Positions 33,611-45,694 of a stretch of DNA of 64,000 bases are shown one piece after another. Each line of letters opens with the position of its first letter. Position 1 is the first letter of the stretch. The DNA is from Piezodorus guildinii (lineage: Eukaryota; Arthropoda; Insecta; Hemiptera; Pentatomidae): NCBI GenBank assembly GCA_023052935.1, contig CM041292.1, positions 114,696,936 to 114,760,935 on the forward strand. Reading direction: 5' to 3'. The translations under genes and the position numbers were made by a program. The notes under the pieces are model-generated. The model was not told the DNA's origin. It saw only the letters and a program-made list of their open reading frames with translations, and did no database searches.

Positions 33611-34515
33611 ATCTGGTGCGGGCAACACACGACTTTCACTTACCTCCATTTTTAAAATCAATGAAAGAATTTTCATATACAGTTAGAGATAAAAATACGT
33701 GAAATTATTAAGGAATTAATTAAATTAAATTTCTATAGAAACATGTGTTTGATTAAAAAATCTATTATATTATTATCTAAAATAATCAGTTAGTGTTATG
33801 TTCATTTCATCACTCTCTATTAACTTTTAAAAGCTTGTGTATGAGATGATAATATTTCTAAAATCTTTAGCTTTCCAACGGTATATCATACATGAATATT
33901 ACTGCTCTTATGTTCAAAAACGAAAAATTGCATTAAAAAAATATTTTTTCTGTTTTCTCCTTTAGTTGGGTATCGAATTTATTCAATTTATATATTTACC
34001 AGTTTTTCATCAGCGTTAACAAGATAATCTAGTTATTATTATTGAATCTACAAAATTAAAGGTACTTTAGGGGAAGAAAATTTAAAATATCGGCATTTAA
34101 GCCCTGTCAGACCATTTTTATCTAAATAAAAACTACATGATATTAAAGCCCATTAAATTTTACATCGATATAGCGAGTTTAATCAAAATCGTCGGAACCG
34201 TTTTTGAGAAAATCGAAAAAAGGTGCAAAATGCATGGTATAAGGTGCCTTTTCTGGTAGGCTCATTTTGATGAAAAAAGTTTTGTCACGTCTCGGGCGTA
34301 TAGATGTCTTAAATATGAAATTTCAGTTTCATAGGACTTACCGTTTCCGCCCGGGAGTTACCACACACACACACACACACACACACAGACCTTTTTTCGG
34401 GACTTGGTTATTTGGACTCAGGGACCCTAAAACGTTTATTTCCGTTGAAAACTGGAATTCGAAATTTTTCACGATCGCAATACTTCCCCTTACTATATAT
34501 AGTAAGTGAAAGTAA
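33611..34515 (-). mobile_element. Repeat family A, full-length minus copy with (AC)n
   Basis: It is about 905 bp, from ATCTGGTGCGGGCAACACAC / GACTTTCACTTACCTCC at the left to CTTCCCCTTACTATATATAG / TAAGTGAAAGT at the right. The interior carries all family landmarks. An (AC)n tract sits at 34362-34387, where other copies have a shorter CACACAGAC word. An 80-codon plus-strand frame spans the right part but is repeat sequence with no start or family support. Confidence 0.85.
34363..34387. repeat. (AC)n microsatellite inside family A
   Basis: Twelve or so AC units, in the position where the family consensus has a short CACACAGAC word. The copy at 41896-42050 has another expansion at the same site. 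Confidence 0.9.
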
Positions 34516-35459
34516 AAAACAAGATTAACCAAAATAATAAAAGTTTTTTTTTGAGATTATTTTAAAAACTGTCCTAAATAGACTATAATAAGAGGCATAT
34601 ACGGTCAAATTTAAACTATTGCGATTGTAAAAATAAGGCTAAATATAGATTATTTATGTTTATGTGCAATAGCTGTGTCATTAAGTAACTCGTTTTATTC
34701 TTTAATTTTATTAGGCTATGTATAGCGTGAATTCATATTATGTTGGTAAATATTAATTAATTTTCAGATTTTATCGTGATTTAATGGGCAACACACTGAA
34801 ACATTCCAAATTACAAAATAATTTGCTTACGTAGAAAAGATCATTTAGCTTATCTTTCAACTGCTAAAGATCTTTATATCTAAACTGAAACTGATAAAAA
34901 TAGATCATAAGAAGTTAAGCCATTTGAGAAGTGACATTGGACTGGCTACAGTAATTGTATTTAGCGTGAATACTATAGAAATAGTGAATGGGAGTTTGCT
35001 GGAAGAAGGCAGCAGCTGGGCGCTATTCACAACTACCATCACCTGGCAGACTTCGGAGCCAGTCATTAATTTTATGTCGTAGATTAGACATATATCTCTC
35101 CACGATTTTTTTTTTATTTCGTTCCTTCCTACTGCTATTTTTATGTTTATTTTCGATCCTGTAACATTAATATTTAGCAGACCCATTCATTTGCGGGTAG
35201 AAAAATATTCCTCACAGAGGAAAAAGATCATCAATCACAGGCGTAATATTTAAAAACTAAATACATCGATAAACTAACCGTAAAATACAGGCACTATTCG
35301 GGAAAAAACAAACAAAAAGGGGATGCTTATTGATGTTGCATGTTGACAAACGTTGTGGAAATATGATAGAAACGTTTCGAGATCTGTTCAGATAGGCCTA
35401 ACAATCGATCGTTATTATATTTTATTCTTACAACAAGAAAACAATTAGGTATATAATAA
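34516..35459. other. AT-rich DNA, no gene seen
   Basis: A 93-codon minus-strand frame (34905-35186) has no motif and is probably chance. A moderate-GC patch covers 34990-35050. Confidence 0.35.
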
Positions 35460-35690
35460 ATCTGACCGAACTCTCCCACGTCTTCCATTCGAAGCGGCTG
35501 ACCCACACACCGGCGTCAACATTAGAAGAAAGATAGATCAAGATATGTCGCCTTTATTCGGCGAGAAGTGTGGGCGAATCCGATGCTTCCTGGGGATATC
35601 TCACCACGAGTTACGAGACTATTATAGTTTGAGAAGATAATTTCGTTCCTAGTCGGACTCCTCAGGCAGGGCCAATTATATTATACAGCT
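35460..35690. other. GC-elevated single-copy block
   Basis: Mixed-composition DNA in AT-rich flanks. No frame of note, no repeat seen. Candidate conserved noncoding element. Confidence 0.35.
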
Positions 35691-36287
35691 TATATCTCAG
35701 GCCTAATGCAAGAACAACCAGAATACCTTATGTTTCGGCAAGGTGTGACTTATAATCCAGAGAAACCTCTTTGATCTAATCTTATAAAAAATGGCTATAC
35801 GTTAATACTAAAGTCAATAAGAGGGTATAGTTTTTATATAAATTTCAGATGTTATTCAGATAACAGATTACCCCTTTTCTTTATATATATATATATGTAT
35901 CCAGGAATATATAAAATGAAAACGCTGTAGAATTTATCAATTTATTGCTACAAATCTTCATTATAAAAAAATAAATAAATCGGTTCAAATGAAGGAATAT
36001 AACAGAACAACATAACCTTTTTCTGCCAGATAGATGAAAGAAGTTCCGATATTCGTTTGCTGTTTTACTATGACTTTTAAACTATTTTTTCAATAATTTA
36101 TAAATCATAAATGAACACATTCATTAACAAAAAATATTTTTGTATTCAAACATAGTTACTTTCAATAAAAATTAATTATTTAATAATAATCACTAAAGAT
36201 TACTCCACTAAATTAATAAACTTAAAAGAAATCTTGTATTATTTAACAACATAATAGATTATTCAAGGGGTCACTTAGTCACGTATA

Positions 36288-36400
36288 GGTTAGCGTGACA
36301 CCAAGGAGTTCAAAACCGGCAGACGGATCGTAGAGTTGTTAAAGCTAGTAAAAATATGTTAGTTATACCGTCCTTCGAATGGAACGTCCTTAGGTATAGA
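36288..36400 (+). mobile_element. Possible highly decayed SINE B
   Basis: It shares GGTTAGCGTGACA with the SINE-B head and TTAGTTATACCGTCCTTCG with the body, in the right order but with insertions and losses. Family membership is probable, boundaries are not. Confidence 0.45.
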
Positions 36401-36619
36401 TCCCTTAGGTACAGACTAACTGAACCCCTGTAAGTAATATGTTATCCAAAATCTCACTCGAACTCTGAGGCTGTAAGCTTTATTTCCTGAGAAAAAATGA
36501 AACTATTATACACGTATGAAAATAAATTTGAACAGCTAGTTTCTAATCTACTCTACTTGTTTTGAATAGCTAGAAATTCGAACCGAATTTCCTATCGTAG
36601 AGCTTGAGATGAAGTTAAG

Positions 36620-36983
36620 AGTGCATATCATGCTCTACTAACGGATTCCCTAAGGCTCAGTTCGATCAACAAGCACTGGGCCAACAAAGAAGAACGGATA
36701 CCATTAGATTTAAAAGATACTGTTCAAAGTTCCGAATGATTACTGGCCATGACTACCTCGCGAAACACTTGCATCGGATCGGAGTGGTAAACTCTCCACT
36801 TTGCTGCCTTTGTCATGCAAATAGTGAAATGGATGCAGAGCATCTAGAAGTATGCCCCCGATTACAAAAAATAAGAGGTGAAACTCCATCCAGATCGGAG
36901 TGTTACTGGCTGCCATCCTGAGATCCTGAGATCACCTGAGATCCCTTATGGCGAAAGTCTATATGGGAAGGCATAATTTAAAA
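36620..36983 (+). mobile_element. LINE ORF2 C-terminal domain fragment with poly(A)
   Basis: The frame reads ITGHDYLAKHLHRIG and then a Cys/His cluster CCLCHANSEMDAEHLEVC, a zinc-knuckle-like spacing C-x2-C...H-x4-C, followed by PRLQK and a stop at about 36919. This TGHDYLxxHLHRIG plus zinc-knuckle pattern is familiar from the C-terminal region of animal non-LTR elements with an RNase H domain. A 14-base A-run at 36969-36982 marks the 3' end. It is a different LINE lineage from the Jockey-like copies. Confidence 0.75.
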
Positions 36984-37133
36984 AAAAAAAAAAGTTTAAT
37001 TCGTGTACGGTAAAGGCGCTAAAGTCGCCTTTCTGGGGGGTTTGCTTGTTGGCCCACTAGACGTATCATAAAAATGTTAATCTATATATAATGATGTTTT
37101 TTTGGGAAAAAAGGGGTCCATTACGGCAAACCA

Positions 37134-37310
37134 CCTCCTTGGAAGTAAAATGGTAGTCCCGATCCTGTGCGATGTCACTCGTTAAAGATTAATTAGACAA
37201 ATTAAAACATGATAGGCAACATTTAGTAATCCCACTGTAGCATCGTCCGATAAGCCACAGTATCATAAGGAGACGTTAAATGAATGTAAACAAACATCAT
37301 CATTAATTAA
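37134..37310 (+). mobile_element. SINE family B, 5'-truncated copy
   Basis: Body and tail are present: ATGGTAGTCCCGATCCTGTG, CGATGTCACTCGTTAAAGAT, CACTGTAGCATCGTCCGATA, and CGTTAAATGAATGTAAACAA at the end. The tRNA head and B box are missing. Confidence 0.8.
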
Positions 37311-38365
37311 AAATATCTTTAAAATATATAAATAACAATATAATCAGGTAAAAAGTATTTTCTTAATCTAAAAAATTAACAATCTTAGGAATCTCTTCCA
37401 AAATGTATAGCTGGACAATAATGAAACCTTGTGAAACTTACTGTCCGCAATCAGGAAATTTAAAAACTATTGCCATATCAAACAATACTAATGAGATAAT
37501 AAGTAAACGAGTTTAAAATTTGTTTCTCTACCTGAACTGCGTACGGACAGCAAAATCATGAAATGTATTATTTCTTACCTGAAACAGAATAAAAACCGGA
37601 AATTACAATAAAAAATAAAATTATTAATTATTTTTTTGGTCTACTATTTGTATAGTTTCGTTATATGTTAATAAATGCATTAATGTAAAAATAATTAATT
37701 TATTAATTACTATTTACAACTAAAGTTTTACATTAATAAGGTTTAAAAAAATCGGTAGTTAATATAGTAATTTATTTAGCCTTGAAAACCTAAAGCCTCC
37801 CCGGTCACAAATAAAGAACTACTCCGCTACAAATTAAAACAACATCAAATTCTAAAAACGATAGCATATATTCCGACTACCCTTATAAAAAGGTATAAAC
37901 AGCCATGAATGGAATAGATAAATATAAATCTGTACTCCTAGCAATAAATAAAGGTACACTAAAAGCTAAAGTAAAAGAAAGGGCACACTGGCTGGAGGAC
38001 AGAAATATTTCCTCAACCTCACACAAATCACGGGGCCAGCAGGCAGCAAGGGTTGTCCGCTTACTAACCCCTCTCCCTCACATCTTTTCAGATCTACTTA
38101 TTGTTAACAGGAATCTCATCATTAAGTAATTCAGACTCAGAAATTAACATTTTATGCAATAAGCAGACTGCACTATATGATATTTTAAGAAAGGTTCAAC
38201 ATTTAAAGATAATTTAAATGGTTAATTACCGTTTTTAAATTATCTATATTAAAGAGTCTTGGTAGCTTTCGGCGTCTTGCGCACCAAACTCATATTTTGT
38301 GAGGATTATAATTTGGGAGGGAAATATTATATCCTTTATCACATTTAGAAACCCATCGTAGGGGT
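37311..38365. other. AT-rich DNA, no gene seen
   Basis: Only chance frames; nothing recognised apart from ordinary AT-rich composition. Confidence 0.45.
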
Positions 38366-38640
38366 TCCTTGTGATGTAGTGATTAGTATGACAGCTTTCT
38401 ATACCCAAGATCGCGGGTTCAAATTTGGTAGATTTTTTTAATGGGAGTAAAAAATTCATAGTTATGCCGTCCTTCGGGGGAATGTAAAATGGTGGTTCCG
38501 AATCTGTGGGATGTAAGGTACCCATTAAAGATCGCTGTCCTAATTAAACGTGGATAGGCGAAATTCAGGACTCTCACAGTGACATCATCCGATTACCCAC
38601 TGCAGTATAAAGCGACATTCAAAGAAAAAACAAACCATAA
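38366..38640 (+). mobile_element. SINE family B, near full-length plus copy
   Basis: Head GGTTCCTTGTGATGTAGTGA, A box near GTAGTGATTAGTATGACAGC, a B box GGGTTCAAATTTG at about 38417-38429, the TTTTTTAATGGGAGTAAAAA stretch, CCGTCCTTCGGGGG, CACAGTGACATCATCCGATT and an A-rich tail. Best plus-strand copy and the reference for family-B order. Confidence 0.85.
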
Positions 38641-38832
38641 ACAGAGTGACATGATAGGATCCTGTTCAATTTATTAGGTACTATTTGAATTATCCATTCC
38701 ATTGATCCAATAATAACACAATTTTAATTAAACTGATTTGCAATACATCACATTATTTTAAATATATAAAAGAAATTAAGTATTTAAGAATTATTATATT
38801 TTAGTATTAAAACATGAAAATTAAGCACTAGC

Positions 38833-39115
38833 CAAAAAACCTGGGCTCATTACATAAATGGATTCGTACAATGATCGTTTCTCGGTGAGTACAATGAGGT
38901 GATTAGACCTTGATCACGCTCAGGAGCCAGGTTTTTCCTCATTCTTATTGGGTACCCACTTTATAGAGGGTGGGTCTGCCCCAGGAGGGTCTCCATACCC
39001 TGGGGTCGCCCCAAGGCTGAATTAACAGAATAAGTAGTATGCCACAGCCGGGATTCGAACCCAGGACCCGGAGAACAGTAGCCTAGAGCTTTGTCCACTA
39101 GACCACGCCGCTCCC
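38833..39115 (-). mobile_element. SINE family A, near full-length minus copy
   Basis: On the minus strand: GGGAGCGGCGTGGTCTAGTG, an A box near TGGTCTAGTGGACAAAGC, a B box GGGTTCGAATCCC (about 39052-39064), TGGCATACTACTTATTCTGT and GGTATGGAGACCCTCCTGGG. The 3' end is shortened so that TACTGTAATGAGCCCAGG-like text joins the A tail. The head is well conserved. Confidence 0.88.
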
Positions 39116-39504
39116 AAACAATATCCAATAGATTGACAAATATATTTATCAGCTAAGTATTTTTAGTATTATCTTGACAATTAGAAATAATTTATGTTTA
39201 TTTATCCTCAAATAAATTGTGTAAGTTGTTACAGATGAATTTGACGCTTGATCGACAAAAGCTACCAAAAGTCTTTAATAAACATATTTAAAAATGGAAT
39301 GTTTTATTGTGTTAAATGTAACTTAAAACTTAATATTTTCTTTCGGTTTCCTTAACATTAGGGATTTTCATTATAATATTATAAATGAACCACTTAAGCC
39401 TAAATATTTTCATGAGTAGCAAGAAGGATAGAATTATTTCGGAACTATAAATAGTAATATATTAGTAATAAAATACATTGCAAACCACAAAATTTTACAT
39501 GTTT
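39116..39504. other. AT-rich DNA, no gene seen
   Basis: Nothing recognised. Confidence 0.4.
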
Positions 39505-39786
39505 TTCTTTTTTAAATATATTTTTTATTGAAATTTACAACTGTACAAAAAATGCAGCAACTAAATATGCTGAAATGTTATAACACATGAAACAAACATG
39601 AAGAGAAACCGCCCATTGGCAGCACTCTTTGGTAGTGAGTTAAACAAGAAGGTCTCGAGGCCATCTTCTTTTCAGACGCCTCGGAGGATTATCAGGAATT
39701 GGAAAGGAAGCAAGGATTGGAACTAATGGATTAGAGTGGGAGTGGAGTTTTTCATGGAAGGCGTGATACCTGGTACGGGCCACTAC
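39505..39786 (-). mobile_element. Jockey-type LINE 3' end, defined-length copy
   Basis: On the minus strand it has NPPRRLKRRWPRDLL (39650-39690) and then a 3' untranslated region with CATGTTTGTTTCATGTG, ending in an A-rich tail near 39510. Its 5' edge at GGCCCGTACCAGG (39770-39785) matches the edge of the copy at 7575-7862. Confidence 0.8.
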
Positions 39787-41895
39787 ATGTTAATATGCAA
39801 TAAAAGAAATCGTACAAGTTTATAAAAAGTTGTTGAAAACTCATAGGCTTATCAACATACGTCGTTGGGAAAGAGGGGAGGTATAATAGTTATGTGGCCA
39901 CTGTCGTACAGAAACGTGCAAATTATATTCTTACATTTAGTACGCAAGATTTTAAAAACAATATTACGTACCGAATTGTAACCAAGTTGTTAACATAAAC
40001 ATACCGTCCGTTATAAATCTTTATAAACTAATATTTTTATAAATTATTTCAAAGTTAATACTATTTCATGAAAACAGATGTATCACTATAAACTGAATGG
40101 ATTGCTTTGGAAAATTTAACTTTTGAAATGTAACAGTTAACTTGAAATATAATATAGTAATCAACCGAATAAAATAAGAACCTTTGGTATTTCGATAAAT
40201 TTAGAAAACATACATTGCAATCAAGTTTTCTTTACATGAGAAGATTAAATTTTCCATTATCTGTGCTTCAATTTGAAATAACTAACAAATAAACTTGACC
40301 GATATTGATTTATGTCTTTCATTTCTGCCAATGATCAAATTTGATAATGAATAGAAGTTATAAAATAAAGTTTTCTTACTAATTTCACTTTTTGTTACGA
40401 TAAACTAAAACCCCAAAAGCGATAGGCTCTAAATCGGTAAAACAGAGCTATTTTTAACATAAATGACACCTCATTAAATAGCACCCGTGCGAAGCAAGTA
40501 TTAGTAAAAGTAAAAATATGTGTCAATAAATTTTTTAATGTATTCATTCAAAAGAAAGACTTATTGATAATTGAATCACTTGTTTTATTATGTATACACC
40601 AATGTGTACGCCAAAAAGACAGAAAAAAAAGTAATAATGGCAATCTGTTCATATTATTACCACCGACATACTCTAATTTTCCCACTCAAAACCTGCCCAC
40701 AGGCGTTAAGCAAGGATAAATACCGCAATCATTAGGTGGGCTAGTAGGTAGTGGGAGTTACATCATATGGAACCTGTATTTACAAGCCACATTAAATTTT
40801 AATAACTCATAATCATTAAAGGAATAAGTCATTAAAATATTTAGCCATAAATATTGTCCTTCATAGCTCGGTACGCAGGAATATTAGAAATAATGTTTAT
40901 AGCAATTTAAACAAATAAGTATGATCGGTATTAAAGCATAAACTGTGACATTGCAATTTTTTTTTTATCAAAACAAATACTTAAGATGATTAATATGCAA
41001 GAGACTCAGCAATTTTTTTATCATAAAATAAATTAATTCTAAGTTAATATCAATAATTGTTATATCTTTTTAATTTGATAATAGCTGCTTATCATTATTT
41101 ATTCTCAATGGATTTTTATTTAAAACAAAATAAAAACAATTTCAACTATCTTTATACTTAAAATCTCGTTCATTCAAAAAATTAAAATTATAATAATAAA
41201 ATTCAAACTACAGGTGAAAAGTTAATTGTCCATTTTATTTTAAAGAGCATAACAGAAACCGCCAAATCATTCAGTTTTAGTACCCTTATATTAAATAATG
41301 TTGAAGAAAAGAAGAAAAAAAATTAATCGAGCAGAATCATACAACAACGCTATAGAGAAATAAATAAAAGATAGATTAAATATTACAGAGGAGATCGTAT
41401 ACAATTAAATTTTAAAATATTAAAATCACCTGATCCTACATGGTTATATAAAATAAAAAATAAATAAAAGACTTTTTCTAGGTAGGTGTCTGGTGGGTGT
41501 CTTTTTCAGACCGTGAGTGGTACCTAAAGAAAACTTTAGACAAAAAATAAAGTATCAATAAAATTTATGACCCTAGGGAATCTAGTGGAAGGCGAAAGTG
41601 ATACATGAAACTGGTTGTTTATCGGTTTTAACAAAAAGTCTAATCTACTTCAGATCAATTTTCTCAATACAATTCTTGCGTTCTTCGTGAAAACGGAAAT
41701 CGAATATTTACAGATGCTAAAATATATATTGCTTTGAAGTTCATACTAAATTTAGATCAAAGTTAAGTTAAAATAATTTGGTATATATTGGTGATACTAT
41801 ACATGCTGCTTATTTTATGAATCTTGGCATATTGCCGTAGTATTATTATACTTTACCGTCAGATTTTACTATTTAACGATATAAAAAAAAAAAAA
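39787..41895. other. Long AT-rich stretch, no gene seen
   Basis: About 2.1 kb with chance frames only. At 40480-40500 the text ATAGCACCCGTGCGAAGC resembles the right-end motif of a dispersed insect repeat, but the partner end is missing. A mixed patch at 40660-40780 was not identified. Confidence 0.4.
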
Positions 41896-42050
41896 TTTTA
41901 AGTTTCGTGCTAGACTTACCATACACATACACAAACACACACACACACACACACACCTAATAGGAGTATTTCCGTCGAAAAATAGAATTTGAAAATCTTC
42001 ACGATCGCAACTCTTTCCCTTGCTATAAATTTCATATTTAGGTAAGTAAA
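41896..42050 (-). mobile_element. Repeat family A, end fragment with (AC)n
   Basis: Only the right-hand part of the minus-oriented repeat remains: GTGCTAGACTTACCATACAC, an (AC)n tract at about 41935-41956, TATTTCCGTCGAAAAATAGA and the hairpin end CTCTTTCCCTTGCTATAAAT / GGTAAGTAAAA. Confidence 0.8.
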
Positions 42051-42369
42051 ATAACAAATAAATTTAATTTAAACTAATGGGAGATGTATAGGAAGAGGAA
42101 AATAAACTTAAAATAAAAAAAATGTAAACTGATGATGGAGTAAGACCCTACCGTGTAGAGTATGAACTATAAATAAACTGATAACCAAGTCATAAGTTTA
42201 GAAATAGAAAATCCGAAAAACGTCGCAGAGAAAGTTCAAACAAATAGTAATGAAAGACATTGAGTGAAATGATTACAGGACCATGAACGAAATAGCTTAA
42301 TTAGTTGCTGGATACCTATGATTATAGGTTATAAAAGAGCAAGAGCAGACTTGATACAAGAGCTTAAAG

Positions 42370-42720
42370 AGCCACTAGGCTACACTTTGAACCACCACAA
42401 TTTCCTTTTTTCAGAAGGCTAGTTATCATGACTACACTTCTAAAACGACCTTTCTCCGCAAAACTCAGCCTCCAGCTCGTTGGTGTAACCACGCCTGCCT
42501 TTGGGTACTTTCCCTTTCATCCATAAATTATTCCCTGAGAGAGGACCCGAAGACGGGTGAAGGAGAGAAACAAAAAGCGGATAATGGATGTCATCAGGGC
42601 CTTCAAGCAATTGGATCGCCGCGCATTTGTGAGTCTAATCCCCCACCGGCCCTTTAATAAAACTCCCTTCTTTATATTTCGGCACTTTTACAGCCCTCCC
42701 AGCTCTCAGCTCAAGGAATT
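42370..42720. other. GC-elevated single-copy block
   Basis: About 350 bases of mixed DNA with strings such as GCAATTGGATCGCCGCGCAT (42606-42625). A 75-codon plus-strand frame crosses it without a recognisable motif. Candidate exon or conserved noncoding element. Confidence 0.35.
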
Positions 42721-42884
42721 AATTAATAACAAATCAAAGATTGTCTCTTTAAGAAACATTAAGTGTACAGCTAGGGAATTTTAAGATTATCAATTAAAAT
42801 TAAATTCTTAAATTTTAAATATTTATGAATGAACTAGCTGTATATTTTATTTTATGTTACATTTTAACTGTTTTTTATATATAA

Positions 42885-43345
42885 CTAGCTGTTGCCCGCG
42901 ACTTCGTCTCTGTCGATTTCTGTTATTATGATAGCGATAAAGAAGTTATTAAAAGAATATATTTTAAAGTACTACTCAGTAAATGATATTAGTTTTATTT
43001 TATTGTGGCAGAAGAACATACTGATTTTCTCCGAAACCTGATCTTGATGTAAATCGATTCTTACTTGTTTAAACGTTTACCCCTGTGATTTATTAATTGT
43101 TACGGTAAAAGATAACGGGGAATTTAATTCTTTGAAAATTAAAAGGTAAATAATTTTTAATCATTGGGATGCGAGTTTAATGTTCTCCAGATTTTTTATA
43201 GTCTCTTCACTCCAATTGGTCGAGCCTTCCTCGATAAATGGACTATCCAACACCAAAAGAATTTTTCAATCGAAACCAGTAGTTTCTGAGAATACCGTTC
43301 AAACGAACAAAGTCTTCAGCATTATAATAATAGCATAGAAGAATA
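42885..43345. repeat. Repeat with left motif ACTAGCTGTTGCCCGCGACT
   Basis: The left edge reads ACTAGCTGTTGCCCGCGACT then TCGTC (42885-42909), a motif I know from many dispersed insect repeats. The right edge near 43335 reads TTATAATAATAGCATAGAAG, also typical of such repeats. The interior is AT-rich with no coding frame. Family not determined. Confidence 0.55.
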
Positions 43346-43740
43346 AAGTTATTGCTTAGAAGTTCATTTTAATTTTATTCTGTCAAAGTTACAGTAGAAT
43401 AATATTGCAGGTAGGGATGCCCAAAATGATTTCATATCTTTTTCTCTTGAAAATCGTTGTATATCGTCATTACTTGTTTATAATTTAAATATGAATTAAT
43501 CCATTTTATTATTTAAGCTTACCACCTAAAAATAAACTATCTATTTCCGTTTTAGAAATAAATTCGTTCTGTTTTCTAATAGCGATTTTAGTTGTTAAAT
43601 ATCTAATGACCATTGAATATGTTCCTTAGGGACCTACAAACAAAACCTGGATACACAGTCAAATATACTTTGGTTTTTTTGTTATAAATTTAGTGTCTTT
43701 GCTAATAAATGTCATGTTAAGATTATTTCGCTTTCATGTA
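43346..43740. other. AT-rich DNA, no gene seen
   Basis: Nothing recognised. Confidence 0.35.
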
Positions 43741-44225
43741 GGTTCCGCCTAAAAATATTAATTTATAAATCAGTAATTAGACCGGCCCTCCTATACGGAG
43801 CACCGATCCTAACAACTAACATAACACCAGCTACAGCAAAACAGCTTCGGCAGTTTCGAAATGGAGTACTGAGACGCATATTGAGGCATACTTCACTACA
43901 AAGGACGAAGACGGACCAAATACACGACACCTTGGAACTTCCTACACATCTCCCGGAGACATATCAATTTGTTTAATAGTCTCCGGTACAGCACGAACCC
44001 ACTGTTTAACACACTGACTCCAACAGGAAGGCCACAGCGCTGACAAGACTATGTACAGACCCTCAGACTAGACTGAGAAAACATAACTTGGCAAATTGAC
44101 TCTGAAAGACTAGTAAGCCCCATTCAAAGACTAAACGAGACACACATTCGCTCCCGATTACGAAATTCCCATCCTCATCCACCTCTTAAAGTGCATGTAA
44201 TCCCATGGGGCTTAGAAAAAAAAAA
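43741..44225 (+). mobile_element. LINE reverse transcriptase C-terminus, second lineage
   Basis: One frame reads RLKILIYKSVIRPALLYGAP and then ATAKQLRQFRNGVLRRILRH, a typical region between the reverse transcriptase thumb and C-terminus of Jockey- or CR1-like elements. The frame continues to DTLELPTHLPETYQF and then breaks. The fragment ends CATGGGGCTTAG followed by an A run (44217-44225), so its 3' end is kept. Distinct in sequence from the WPRDLL lineage. Confidence 0.8.
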
Positions 44226-44641
44226 TGTGGTTAGAAATTATTATAGATTAGTAAATGAGTACTAATATTTTTTCTGGAAATTTTTAGTTTTTGAGTTATT
44301 CAAAATCCAGGTTTGTACAACGTTTAAGAAATATATTTTTTGCATATCTAGAAGGTAAGACATAGCGCAAGGAAAATTTTCTGCATCGAAACCTGAGAAA
44401 GTACAATGAAAATAAAATTGAGTGAAATAACGCTTTCATATATCTATCTTCAATGGAAAACAATAAAGACGGAAAATCGGGCCAGTTAATAATATATCAA
44501 GAATTGACTTAATAAAAAAAAATTGAGTGAACAGCTAAATAAATATTGATATGATTTTCGATAAACAATGATGTTTGAAAGATAAAATTGTTCAGTTAAT
44601 GATAATTCGTTCGGTCTTTTTCGTTCGATTCTTTTCCTCTT

Positions 44642-44678
<37 letters not shown>

Positions 44679-44819
44679 TATTAATCTTTGATTTCAGGTA
44701 TTTTCATGTCATTGTTTTTTACAAGTTATAAGTATCTATAATTAAAACTAACACAAATAGTAATTTTACTTTAACACCAAAGAGTTGTATCAGGGAACTT
44801 AATAATGTAGAATATTTTT
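44226..44819. other. AT-rich DNA with a 37-base poly(T)
   Basis: The T-run lies at about 44643-44677. No gene or shared repeat was found. Confidence 0.45.
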
Positions 44820-45632
44820 ACTTTCACTTACCTATATATGAAATATACAGTAAGGGAAAGTATTGCGATCGATTTTCAAATTCTAGTTTTCAACGTTTTA
44901 GGGTCTCCTGAGACCAAATGACAAAGTCTCGCAAAAAGGTCTCTGTGTGTACTTATAAGTGATGTTTAACGCAAATACTAAAAGTCGCACGAAACTAAAA
45001 TTTCATATTTAAGACAACTATACGCCCGACATCTTACAGAAAGTTTTTCATCAAAATCAGCTGAGCGAATGATCTACTTTATACTATGCATTTTGGACCT
45101 TTTTACGATTTTTTCAAAAACGGCTAGAACGATTTTGATTAAACTCGCTATACAGATGTAAAATTTAAGGGTTTTATGAATGTAGGTTTTATTCTGATTA
45201 AAATAGTCTGACAGGGCGTAAATGCCGATAATTTATATTTCCTTCCTCTTAAGTACCCCTTATTTTGTAAATTAAGAAAAAATTAAGCAAATAATCTTGT
45301 TAGCATTGATATATAACAGCTAAATATTTTTCTATGCAATTTTTGTATAGTTGTATAATATACCGTTGGATGGCTAAAGATTTTAGTGAAAATATCTAAT
45401 ACATGGAATTGTAAAAGGTAATGGATAGTGATGAAAAGCCGATGAAACTAACTGATTTTTGTTGATAAAAAATATAATACATTATTTAATAAAACACGTG
45501 TTTCTATTGAAATTGAAATTAATTAATTCTTTAACAATTTATTTTTACCTCTGAATGTATTTAAAAATTATTAAATTGATTTTAACAGCGGAGGTAAGTG
45601 AAAGCCGTGTGTTGCGCGCACCAGATTTTTTT
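44820..45632 (+). mobile_element. Repeat family A, full-length plus copy
   Basis: It begins ACTTTCACTTACCT (44820-44833) and near the right end has the inverse AGGTAAGTGAAAGC (45592-45605), a 14-bp inverted pair with one mismatch. The conserved CGTGTGTTGCGCGCACCAGA then continues to 45632. Interior landmarks are collinear with the 25.7-kb copy. The left hairpin is CTTTCACTTACC..CAGTAAGGGAAAG. Confidence 0.85.
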
Positions 45633-45694
45633 TTTATCGCAGTATTACCAATGAGTATTTTCTATTCTCGTTTGTTCCAAGTCACTGCATCTTT

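Noticed and set aside
34267..34532. Open frames of 80 and 64 codons with Thr-His or Cys-Val repeats
   Set aside because: They are the (AC)n tract and hairpin end of a family A repeat read in two frames; the same text recurs in other copies with stops.
38244..38525. 93-codon minus-strand frame
   Set aside because: Its second half is antisense SINE B sequence, including the B-box region, so it is not a gene.
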